From contig JAEOUN010000076.1 of the NCBI GenBank assembly GCA_016839245.1, forward strand, positions 16,378-80,377: a DNA stretch of 64,000 bases, given 5' to 3'. Each line of letters begins with the position of its first letter. Position 1 is the first letter of the stretch. Below, piece after piece: positions 18,889-26,542 of this stretch. The DNA is from Candidatus Thorarchaeota archaeon. Its GTDB lineage: Archaea; Asgardarchaeota; Thorarchaeia; Thorarchaeales; Thorarchaeaceae. The notes beneath the pieces were generated by a model. It did no database searches and had not been told where the DNA came from. It was given only the letters and a program-made list of their open reading frames with translations. The position numbers were made by a program, and so were the translations under genes.

Positions 18889-19876
18889 GCTTAACAAAAC
18901 CTCCCCACTCAACCATATCTCTTACAGTGGTTTCAAGATTCCATTTGGGTTCATATCCTAGCTCTTGCATTGCCTTTGTCGTATCGATCAGATACTTCGA
19001 GCCAAACATTTTCACCCTGAATGATGTAAGGGCCGGAGCATTCTTCCTATTGAAGGCCCGATACAATCCCTCCAAGAAACTACCAGTTGCGACTGCGAAT
19101 CCGTAAGGGATATTCATGTATTTCTTCTCTACCCCAAGTTCAGTAGCTGTTGCATCGAGGAATTGTGTCATTGTGCAATCGAAAGACTTCACATTGTATG
19201 CATTCTCATTTGCCTTTTCAAAATTTTCCGCTGTAAGAATCAAGCAATTTGCGAAATCCTCGCCATGGACATAACTCTGGACATTGTTCCCTCCCCCAAA
19301 GGTGACCATATTGCCATTCTTCAGCCGTTCAATTATTTGAGGTCCCGTAAACATATCTCCCCGTCCCACTACGACTGGTGCTCTTACCATACTGGCTCTA
19401 ACTCCATATTCCGATATGTACTCACGTATAAGCGATTCAGATTCAGCTTTTGATTTTTGGTAAGTATTCATTGGTTTCCATGGTGCTTTCTCATCAATCG
19501 GTTCATCTTTGTTTGGAAATCCATAAACAGCAGTCGATGATGTGAAGATCAAACGAGGTATGTCTTTCTTTCTCACTTCTTCAAGTATATTCCGTGTTCC
19601 TTCAACATTAACCGGGTAAAAGTGGGATTTTCCACCCCAATCTGCCATTACTGCAGCATTGTGAAATAACCATTCAATATCGTTTGATATTACTTGTTCA
19701 AGAGATTGCTTATCTGTCACATCACCAATTACTTTTGTGAAAGGGAGGTCTTTGATTAACTCTATGCTAGAACTATCTCTTAGAAGTACTGAAACGTCAT
19801 GACCTCTATTAACGAGAAGACGTACAATATGTGATCCAACAAATCCGTTGCCACCTGTTACAAGACATTTAACCAT
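18881..19876 (-). CDS. Extended SDR, NAD(P)-dependent epimerase/dehydratase
   Basis: 331 residues. The N-terminal Rossmann motif is 'VTGGNGFVGSHIV' (G-x2-G-x2-G), the active-site Tyr and Lys are in 'TYQKSKAE' (Y-x3-K), and a Ser-Thr pair precedes them ('IFTSSTAVYG'). These are the marks of extended short-chain dehydrogenases related to sugar-nucleotide epimerases and 3-beta-hydroxysteroid dehydrogenases. The substrate is not visible. A close paralogue lies 47 bp upstream on the same strand, so the pair is probably a tandem duplication and one transcript. The two differ in the substrate-binding C-terminal part less than expected for unrelated functions. Confidence 0.88.
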   Translation of the reverse strand: MVKCLVTGGNGFVGSHIVRLLVNRGHDVSVLLRDSSSIELIKDLPFTKVIGDVTDKQSLEQVISNDIEWLFHNAAVMADWGGKSHFYPVNVEGTRNILEEVRKKDIPRLIFTSSTAVYGFPNKDEPIDEKAPWKPMNTYQKSKAESESLIREYISEYGVRASMVRAPVVVGRGDMFTGPQIIERLKNGNMVTFGGGNNVQSYVHGEDFANCLILTAENFEKANENAYNVKSFDCTMTQFLDATATELGVEKKYMNIPYGFAVATGSFLEGLYRAFNRKNAPALTSFRVKMFGSKYLIDTTKAMQELGYEPKWNLETTVRDMVEWGGFVKPR

Positions 19877-19923
19877 TTATCGTTCCCAATTATGACATTA
19901 CTAACAGGCTATTCAGTATTCTG

Positions 19924-20925
19924 CTATCTTCCTTTATACTTGCATGTGCAATTTGCTACGTCCTTCACAGTAGATTTAAGATCCCATTTGGGTTTGAATC
20001 CAATTTCCTTGGTTGCTTTTGTTCCATCAATCACAAATCCCCGTCCGAACATTCTCACATAAAATGGTAGAAAGACCTTCATCGGTGCCTCTTTCCTATT
20101 AAAGGCTTTATACATACCACTGCTTAATGATGATAATCCATATGCAATATTATATGGAATACTTGGGAATTTTTTATCAATACCAAGTTCCTTCGCTAAA
20201 AGCTCACACAAATCCCGCCAGATCACATCGAATGACACAACATTGTAAGCATTTCCATTAGCCTGTCGAATATGATTTGCTGCATCAAGAAGACACCTAG
20301 CAACATCTTCAGCATGAGCCACACTAAGCGGCACATGCCCTCCAGCAAAATAAAACCACTTATTATTTCTCATCAGATCTCTCATTATTGCTCCTGCTTG
20401 TTCATCCCCCTTTCCAAGGACCAGTGGCGGTCTTACTGCTGTTGTCTTTAAGCCATAATCCTTGTGATACTTCCAAACAAGTTTCTCAGCTTCTATCTTG
20501 GATACTGAATAGATGTTCTTTGAATTCTGTTCAGCATTTTCAGGTATTGGATCATTATTGTTTTGGAATCCGTAGATTACAGAAGTCGATGTGTACACAA
20601 ATGTGGGAATATCTCGCTTTCTAGCTATTTCAAGTGCGTTCCTTGTTCCTTCTACATTTTGTGACCAGAACTTCTTCTTTGCTCCCCAGACTGTCATCCT
20701 TGCCGCATTATGAAAGAAGATGTCAATATCATTTGGGATTGCATTATTCATACTCTGGAAATCTGTAATATCTCCAATTACGGATGCATAAGGTATTCCA
20801 TCAATGAGATACGGATTTGATGTGTTTCTCATAAGCACTGTGACTTTATGTCCTGCTTCTGCTAATGTTCGCACAATATGTGATCCAACAAATCCAGTTC
20901 CACCGGTTACTAAGCAATCAGTCAT
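19924..20925 (-). CDS. Extended SDR, NAD(P)-dependent epimerase/dehydratase (tandem paralogue)
   Basis: 333 residues from ATG 20925; a more distant ATG at 20982 would add 19 residues ahead of the Rossmann strand, unlike the sister gene, so I reject it. Motifs: 'VTGGTGFVGSHIV', 'VYTSTSVIYGF' and 'IYSVSKIEAEK' (catalytic Tyr and Lys). It is clearly related to the 18881-19876 product along its whole length, including the 'YKAFNRKEAP' segment (sister: 'YRAFNRKNAP') and the ending 'WDLKSTVKDV' (sister: 'WNLETTVRDM'). The pair is a local duplication. Substrate unknown; sugar nucleotides or isoprenoid/steroid-like alcohols are the family range. Confidence 0.88.
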   Translation of the reverse strand: MTDCLVTGGTGFVGSHIVRTLAEAGHKVTVLMRNTSNPYLIDGIPYASVIGDITDFQSMNNAIPNDIDIFFHNAARMTVWGAKKKFWSQNVEGTRNALEIARKRDIPTFVYTSTSVIYGFQNNNDPIPENAEQNSKNIYSVSKIEAEKLVWKYHKDYGLKTTAVRPPLVLGKGDEQAGAIMRDLMRNNKWFYFAGGHVPLSVAHAEDVARCLLDAANHIRQANGNAYNVVSFDVIWRDLCELLAKELGIDKKFPSIPYNIAYGLSSLSSGMYKAFNRKEAPMKVFLPFYVRMFGRGFVIDGTKATKEIGFKPKWDLKSTVKDVANCTCKYKGR

Positions 20926-21060
20926 ACTACCACAAGAACGATAACTGTTCTTTTTATTCAATAGTAATTGCTTGGTGTGCATATGCTCAAAAATTACTCA
21001 TTCATTCGTTTCTTTTTTATTCATACCCAAATTATGGCTTTGACGAACACTTTTTAGTAG

Positions 21061-22275
21061 ATGAAATTCAAATCAAAAATCATGGTTAGCTCTGTAAGAC
21101 GTTGCACACCCAAGGATAAAGATGCCATTTGGAATATTGTTTCCTATGCCTATAGTATATCTGATACATCACGTGAACGATTTCTGGAAAGATTGGATGT
21201 CATTGCGAAAGAATTCTTTCTGAATGATGTTAACGGTGTACCAGAAGCCACAGCTAGGCTCATTGAATTCAAGCAAAATATACGCGGTTTATTGAAGCCA
21301 ATGGGCGGAATTGGGATGGTCGCGAGTTCTCCTGAACATCGGAGATCTGGATATACAAGGGATGTAATGTTAAAGATTTTTGAAACCATGAGAGATGAAG
21401 GTCTTGCCACAAGTACTCTCTATCCATTCAAGGATACCTTCTATGGAAATTTGGGATATGTTAAAATGCCTCCGTCAAGGACTCTTGAGTTTAATCCGAC
21501 TTCGTTGGAAGGAATTAAACTTCCTATTGGTTACTCGGTTAAGAGAGAGGAAGGCGATGAGATGCAGCAGCTTCGTCGAGTGATACACAAAGTAATGGTG
21601 CTTGAAACTCATGGTGCTGTTATGCGCAGTGAGGACCGCTGGAATGAAATGACGAAGAATTTCACAGCAAAAGCTGTTGTTGCAAGAAATCAAAATGGTG
21701 ACCCTGAGGCAATTATGATCTATTCCATAAAGGGCTACGGCGAAGGACATACTTGGGCAGAAACTGGTCAGATTACTATTTTTGAATTCAACTGGATTAC
21801 ATTAGAAGGCAGAGACGCAATTCTAAGTTATTTATATAAACATGCAGACCAGATTGTAAGTGTGAAACTGGTGGTTTCTACTCGAGCACAAGATTTCTAT
21901 CATTGGCTATCAAATATACATACTCCAACATTGAAGTCCAATATTGTGAGTATGGCAAGGATTATTGATGTTGAAAAGAGTATGTCCGGATTTTCAACAA
22001 CTCATCCTGGTAAGGCATTGATACATATCGTTGATTCTCAAATCGAAGAAAACAATCAAACATTCGAGTTCAATGCAGAAAATGGTCAATTATCAGTTAC
22101 CAAGTCCAGTGAAGCTGCGAAAACTACGATTAGGATTGAAGGGTTAACATCAATTCTATATGGTACTCTCAATGAATCTCAATTAAGAAGACTTGGTTGG
22201 CTTGATGGTGATTCTCCAATACCTTTATTCGAATGGTTTCCGCCTGCAACTCCGTGGTTGACTGAGGACTTCTAG
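21061..22275 (+). CDS. Eis-like GNAT N-acetyltransferase with SCP2-like tail
   Basis: 404 residues with the three-part layout of the Eis family. First comes a GNAT domain with the acetyl-CoA loop ('MVASSPEHRRSGYTRDVM', about residues 93-111) and 'YPFKDTFYGNLGYV'. A second, degenerate GNAT domain follows (about 170-290), and a C-terminal SCP2-like domain (about 300-404) ends in '...PWLTEDF', giving the free C-terminal carboxylate that Eis enzymes use as catalytic base. Eis proteins acetylate amines such as aminoglycosides or protein lysines; the natural substrate here is unknown. Two possible starts exist, ATG 21061 and ATG 21082, neither with a ribosome binding site. Confidence 0.87.
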   Translation: MKFKSKIMVSSVRRCTPKDKDAIWNIVSYAYSISDTSRERFLERLDVIAKEFFLNDVNGVPEATARLIEFKQNIRGLLKPMGGIGMVASSPEHRRSGYTRDVMLKIFETMRDEGLATSTLYPFKDTFYGNLGYVKMPPSRTLEFNPTSLEGIKLPIGYSVKREEGDEMQQLRRVIHKVMVLETHGAVMRSEDRWNEMTKNFTAKAVVARNQNGDPEAIMIYSIKGYGEGHTWAETGQITIFEFNWITLEGRDAILSYLYKHADQIVSVKLVVSTRAQDFYHWLSNIHTPTLKSNIVSMARIIDVEKSMSGFSTTHPGKALIHIVDSQIEENNQTFEFNAENGQLSVTKSSEAAKTTIRIEGLTSILYGTLNESQLRRLGWLDGDSPIPLFEWFPPATPWLTEDF

Positions 22276-22285
22276 AATATGATGA

Positions 22286-22615
22286 TGCAATGATTTCTCA
22301 GATATCCAAAGCTGGTACCTCAATAATACAATAGATTTCTCTATTCCTAAGTTCTAACTAATTACAAACAATACGATTCTATCGTCAGGAGTGTATCATC
22401 TGTATATTGCAGTTGTAGATATATATGATAACTCAGTAAGGGCAACCTTTGATGTAATAGTTGGAGAAACTACCACAACTACAACAACTAATACTACAAG
22501 GACTGATACTTCCACACCTGACCAATTACCTACAACTTTAGTTCTTGTTGGTTTGGGTATATCAGGAGTTATAGCTCTGGCGGTTGTTTTTCTATTACTA
22601 AAGAAACGAACATAG
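22286..22615 (+). pseudogene. Remnant of an anchored surface protein
   Basis: One frame reads as the end of an Ig/PKD-like surface protein, broken by an in-frame TAA at 22355-22357. Before the stop it reads 'SWYLNNTIDFSIPKF'; after it, 'LITNNTILSSGVYHLYIAVVD', then a Thr-rich stalk, one hydrophobic helix and Lys-Lys-Arg. The stop-free part (from a GTG at 22391) would encode only 74 residues with no signal peptide. The layout matches the intact surface proteins at 5593, 33187 and 38704, so I read this as the 3' end of a gene whose front is lost. Confidence 0.65.
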
Positions 22616-22634
22616 CACACTTTCAATATAGACA

Positions 22635-22668
22635 ACAGGGACACAATCCCTGTCATTCATCTTTTTTC
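22635..22668 (+). terminator. Stem-loop followed by T-run
   Basis: ACAGGGA (22635-22641) pairs perfectly with TCCCTGT (22647-22653) across a 5-base loop. A T-rich run (CTTTTTTCTTT) follows within ten bases on the plus strand. It sits just after the surface-protein remnant and looks like that gene's old terminator. Confidence 0.5.
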
Positions 22669-22797
22669 TTTGATTCTCAAAATGCCTCATAATATTCAGG
22701 GATTCATTTCTTTGCTTTGAATATTCATCAGTATTTGCCCAGTAGGTGAACCTTTAATGACCTTGTGTCGTACATTGGGTAGGGTTGCATCTATACG

Positions 22798-23130
22798 ATG
22801 AGCGACAAATTACTCGTTATCATTGCTTCGGGAGATCGGGAGAAAGTCCTTACAGCTTTAATGTATGCCAAAAACAACATTAAATATGGTTGGATTCCAG
22901 ATGTTCAAGTCATCTTCTTTGGTCCTGCGGAAAATCTGTTAGTAAGTGATTCCGATGTGACTGCATCAGCAGCAGAATTGGCAAATTTGAGTCAACCTCT
23001 TGCATGCCAATTTCTATCAGATCGTGATAATCTTTCTGAACGTATTGAGCGACTAGGTATCGAGGTTGACTATGTTGGCACCGTAATTGCGGACTTACTC
23101 CGAGACGGATATACTCCGATGGTATGGTAG
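22798..23130 (+). CDS. DsrE-family-like small protein
   Basis: 110 residues, no membrane segment. The pattern is an alpha/beta fold: 'KLLVIIASGDREKVLTALMYAKN' (strand-helix), 'VQVIFFGPAENLLV' (strand and turn), and a C-terminal part 'IEVDYVGTVIADLLRDGYTPMVW'. This resembles DsrE/DsrF-like proteins (peroxiredoxin-like subgroup), some of which relay sulfur on a conserved Cys. One Cys lies in 'QPLACQFLSD' near residue 70; whether it corresponds to the active Cys cannot be told by eye. The gene stands alone; no other sulfur-relay gene is near. Confidence 0.7.
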   Translation: MSDKLLVIIASGDREKVLTALMYAKNNIKYGWIPDVQVIFFGPAENLLVSDSDVTASAAELANLSQPLACQFLSDRDNLSERIERLGIEVDYVGTVIADLLRDGYTPMVW

Positions 23131-23343
23131 ATTACCAATTCACTTGCTCTAAGATGTATTAGAAGGTGAATAGTTTTCTATACCTTGACATGAGGAATCT
23201 GGAGATACGATTCAATGTTCTACCTACTGCGGAAAACCTGAGTTGACATGGATTTGGAGTAATTGGCAAGGTAGATAGTGTTCGCATCAATGCTATGCTA
23301 CGGACACATGTGTAATAGTACATTTCTCTGTTGCTTAACGCCA

Positions 23344-24759
23344 TTAGTGATGATGATGATCGCTATCAATTGGTTTCATCTTTCCAAATGCTCTTTGAAC
23401 AACCTCCGGTAAGGCAGGATGGGTATGCATAGCTTGAAGCATAGGATAGAATGTGCCTTCTCTTGTATACATAAGATTGACAATCTCCTGAATGAGGATG
23501 GGCGCAAATGGTCCTATGATACTCGCTCCAAGAATTCTTTTACTCTCTGCGTCGATTATGACCCTTACTTTGCTGGGTGGATTTCCCATTGCGAATCCCT
23601 TTGCAGCTACTGAATAGTCTACCTCTCCAACATAGAGTTGATGCCCCGATTCTTTTGCCTCCTTCAAGGTCATTCCAACAGTAGCTATTGGCGGGTATGA
23701 AAAAATGGCACGCGGTATAGCATGATAATCCATGTCTAGAAAGTTTCTCTCCTTATCATCATCAAGAATTTTTGAGAGATTGTACCAAACAATCTGGGAC
23801 TCGTCATTGGCAACATGTCGGAATTGATATTTTCCAATTGCGTCCCCAAAAGCCCATATACCTCTCTTACTAGTCCTGAAGTATTCATCAACAATAATCC
23901 ATCCATTCTTGTCTGTTTCTACTCCAGTATTTTCAGGTCGGAAGAGATCTGCATTAGAACGTCTCCCTGCAGCAATAAGTAAGTGATCTGCACGATGTTC
24001 AGCAATTTCGTCGGTTTCTCTATTTTTTGCCATAACGATTTTAGTTTCTTTCTCTTCTTTTACCTCAATGACTTCATGATTTGTCAACACGGTCATTCTT
24101 TTGGAGAGTTCATTACGTAAGATTTCAGAGATGTCTGGATCCTCCTCTTTTACTAAGAACGGATTTCTGCCAATAATTGTAACCTCTGTTCCCATAGCAG
24201 AGAAAAAATGTCCAAATTCGGTAGCAATATACCCTCCGCCAACGATTATCATGGATTTCGGTTTTGCCATTAAATGCAGTGCTTCATCATTTGTTAGATA
24301 GGTGACATTCTCTAAACCCTTGATATTTGGAATTGTAGGTCGTGAACCAGCAGCAATAATGATGTTCTTTGATTTAATCTTGAGACCATTAATCTCAATT
24401 GTATATTCATCCACGAATTTTCCTGTTCCTTTGTACCAATCTATGCCTTGTGCAGCTTCGACTGAATCTCCTTGCTCTCTACTAGAACCATCGACCTCTT
24501 CTCGCATCCGCTTCATTATTGCGGGATAATCAATCTCCTCAATCTTTGCCTTTACTCCAAGATTTTCTAGATGCTTTATCTGAACAATATTATCAGCAAT
24601 GTAGGTAAGTATCTTTGTAGGTATACATCCCCGATTCAAGCATGTACCGCCCATCGGACCATGTTCTATTACAGCTACCTCCATTCCTCGATCATATGCT
24701 GCAGAGGCAATATTCATTCCTGCACCAGAACCAAGGACAATAAGATCATATTCCTTCAT
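23344..24759 (-). CDS. Dihydrolipoamide dehydrogenase-like flavoprotein disulfide reductase
   Basis: 471 residues with the full class I pyridine-nucleotide-disulfide oxidoreductase layout: FAD site 'VLGSGAGMNIA' at residue 8, redox-active pair Cys40 and Cys45 (GGTCLNRGCIPTK), NAD(P) site 'IIVGGGYIATEFG' near 175, the second FAD motif 'GIWAFGDAIG', and the C-terminal dimer domain with the catalytic His (HTHPALPE, His447 and Glu452). This fits lipoamide dehydrogenase, mycothione reductase or mercuric reductase; no N-terminal metal domain is present. No lipoyl-protein genes are in the window, so the partner is unknown. The tail ends in four consecutive His, natural here. A perfect inverted repeat abuts the start codon. 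Confidence 0.9.
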   Translation of the reverse strand: MKEYDLIVLGSGAGMNIASAAYDRGMEVAVIEHGPMGGTCLNRGCIPTKILTYIADNIVQIKHLENLGVKAKIEEIDYPAIMKRMREEVDGSSREQGDSVEAAQGIDWYKGTGKFVDEYTIEINGLKIKSKNIIIAAGSRPTIPNIKGLENVTYLTNDEALHLMAKPKSMIIVGGGYIATEFGHFFSAMGTEVTIIGRNPFLVKEEDPDISEILRNELSKRMTVLTNHEVIEVKEEKETKIVMAKNRETDEIAEHRADHLLIAAGRRSNADLFRPENTGVETDKNGWIIVDEYFRTSKRGIWAFGDAIGKYQFRHVANDESQIVWYNLSKILDDDKERNFLDMDYHAIPRAIFSYPPIATVGMTLKEAKESGHQLYVGEVDYSVAAKGFAMGNPPSKVRVIIDAESKRILGASIIGPFAPILIQEIVNLMYTREGTFYPMLQAMHTHPALPEVVQRAFGKMKPIDSDHHHH

Positions 24760-24760
24760 A

Positions 24761-24788
24761 TTATTAACAAGTTCACTATTGTTAATAA
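24761..24788 (-). promoter_or_regulatory. 10-bp perfect inverted repeat at the flavoprotein start
   Basis: TTATTAACAA (24761-24770) and TTGTTAATAA (24779-24788) are perfect reverse complements separated by 8 bases. The repeat begins one base upstream of the start codon of the dihydrolipoamide dehydrogenase-like gene. It could be an operator that blocks the transcription start, or a hairpin in the leader mRNA; being all A/T except for two bases, the operator reading is better. Confidence 0.5.
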
Positions 24789-24879
24789 ATGTAATGGTTT
24801 ATCGTACATCAATTATGTGTTCTCTGAACTCGACTGAGGGATTGAAATAAGCGGACCAGAGTTTTTTCAGTTGTGTTGG

Positions 24880-26091
24880 TCATAGTATTTCCCAAGATGT
24901 AGCTGCGCTTACGCCACCACCACCACAAAGAGTTGCCATTCCTCTCTTGAGTCCTCTATTTTTCAGAGCATTAAGCAGCGTCACAATGATACGGGCGCCA
25001 GTTGATCCTACTGGATGTCCAAGGCCAATTCCAGAGCCATTCACATTGACCTTTTCTCTATCCCATCCGAGTGATTTGAGCCCCTTTTCAACCGCAAGAA
25101 ATTGACTAGCAAATGCTTCATTCAGTTCAACTATATCCCAATCCTCAAATCCCTCTCCTGTTCTTTCTATTAGGTTTTTAACAGCTGCTATGGGTGACTC
25201 TCCCATTAAATGAGGTTCGCTACAGCCCATACCATATCCAACCATACGTGCAATTGGTTGAGAACCTATTTCTTCTGCTTTTTCAATCGACATCAAGAGA
25301 ACTGCTGTTGCACCATCATTGATGCCGCTTGAATTTCCCGCAGTGACAGTGCCATCGGGTTTGAATGCTGGTCGAAGTCTTGATAGATCCTCCATCGTGA
25401 GATTGGGTCTAAAATGCTCATCTTTGTCAATTATGACAGAGTCCTTTTTCCCTTTGATTTCGATAGGAATGATTTCATCTTTGAAATCACCCTCTTTTGT
25501 GGCTCTCTCTGCATTATTATGAGATTTCAAAGCAACGATATCTTGCTCCTCGCGTGAGAATCCATACTTATCATTGAGAAATTCTGCTGTTTCGCCCATT
25601 ATGTATGGCTTTCCTGTTTCAGGATGAGGATAGAAGTGACTACCTGCATGAAGTCCTGTAGTCAACGTATCCATAAAGACACCATCAAAAAGACGCAATC
25701 CCCAACGAGCGTTTTCAATGCAGTATGGCGCATTGGACATTGATTCTACACCACCTGCAAGAACTACATCAGTAAATCCAGTTTGAATCTGAAGAGCTCC
25801 ACTGATGATACATTCCATGGCTGATGTACAGACTCTATTGATAGTCACTGCAGGAACTGTATAGGGAATACCTGCTAATAATGCTGAAACTCGAGCGATG
25901 TTCAATGCTTTGGGTGGTTCCATACAGTTTCCGAATCGAACATCTCCAATAATAGCTGGATCGATTCCTGCATGGTTAATGACTCCTCTCATGACCTGTG
26001 CAGCTAGTTCTGGAGCTTGAAGATCTTTCAATGAACCTCCAAAAGTACCAATTGGACTTCTTCCCGCTGCCACGACGACTATTTCTGTCAT
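24880..26091 (-). CDS. Acetyl-CoA acetyltransferase (thiolase)
   Basis: 403 residues from ATG 26091. An ATG at 26148 in the same frame would add 19 polar residues before 'TEIVVVAAGRSPIG', the normal thiolase N-terminus, so I start at 26091. Active-site residues are all present: Cys88 (NRVCTSAM), His359 (GLGHPVGSTGARI) and Cys389 (TLCGGGGVS). The enzyme condenses two acetyl-CoA, or cleaves 3-ketoacyl-CoA, in the cytosol. The length and long loop are of the biosynthetic/degradative type common in bacteria and many archaea, not the short archaeal type that pairs with a separate OB-fold protein; no OB-fold gene is beside it. It lies 120 bp downstream of the flavoprotein gene on the same strand. 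Confidence 0.93.
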   Translation of the reverse strand: MTEIVVVAAGRSPIGTFGGSLKDLQAPELAAQVMRGVINHAGIDPAIIGDVRFGNCMEPPKALNIARVSALLAGIPYTVPAVTINRVCTSAMECIISGALQIQTGFTDVVLAGGVESMSNAPYCIENARWGLRLFDGVFMDTLTTGLHAGSHFYPHPETGKPYIMGETAEFLNDKYGFSREEQDIVALKSHNNAERATKEGDFKDEIIPIEIKGKKDSVIIDKDEHFRPNLTMEDLSRLRPAFKPDGTVTAGNSSGINDGATAVLLMSIEKAEEIGSQPIARMVGYGMGCSEPHLMGESPIAAVKNLIERTGEGFEDWDIVELNEAFASQFLAVEKGLKSLGWDREKVNVNGSGIGLGHPVGSTGARIIVTLLNALKNRGLKRGMATLCGGGGVSAATSWEIL

Positions 26092-26296
26092 AAAGGTGAC
26101 AGTGAGGATTTGTTCCTTATATTGTGCATGGTTTTCAATTATTGCCATTGATTATTCCTAAAATGTCCAAAAATCATGTAATAATCACAATTTAGGATCG
26201 GATTGTTACGAAACCTGGTTTTCTATGCCCGCAATGTATGTGTGTCTAAGCTTACAAGTCAATTTAAGGCATAGTTTAGCGATTGATTTTCATAAG

Positions 26297-26488
26297 GTCA
26301 GGTTATGAGTTAAACCTTGAAGGAAGGAGATAGGTATTTCATGTTGGGATTGAGGTGGTTTGGAGAATCTATCATAGACTTCAGGGTGTTGAACCTGACA
26401 GGGGGCAGACATTAGAAGACAGCCAACGAAATTGTCTGCTCCCACCGAATACATGATTTTTGCTTTTTCAGAGGATTAATACCTCTGA
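26297..26488 (+). promoter_or_regulatory. Structured leader upstream of the ThrRS gene (candidate RNA element)
   Basis: About 450 bp separate thiolase from the ThrRS gene with no open frame. On the plus strand they hold: an 8-bp long-range pair GTCAGGTT (26297-26304) with AACCTGAC (26392-26399); directly next to it a 13-bp stem, 26401-26413 with 26431-26443, containing one G-U pair; and a 7-bp stem, TCAGAGG (26468-26474) with CCTCTGA (26482-26488). The G-U pair would be a mismatch on the minus strand, so the plus strand is the likely RNA. No match to SRP RNA, RNase P RNA or a tRNA is visible. Confidence 0.45.
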
Positions 26489-26542
26489 CATTATGCTTAA
26501 GTAGAAATCAAATCCAATTATTTCAAGACTGAGGTTAATAGA

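Noticed and set aside
23159..23344. 61-residue minus-strand open frame whose ATG overlaps the flavoprotein stop (TAATG)
   Set aside because: The overlap is suggestive of translational coupling, but the peptide has no recognisable features and the opposite strand shows a zinc-ribbon-like relic.
26297..26488. SRP RNA or RNase P RNA
   Set aside because: GGTCAGG and GAAGGAAGG recall the SRP helix 8, but the AGCAGCC partner and the apical loop are absent; RNase P core motifs are also missing.
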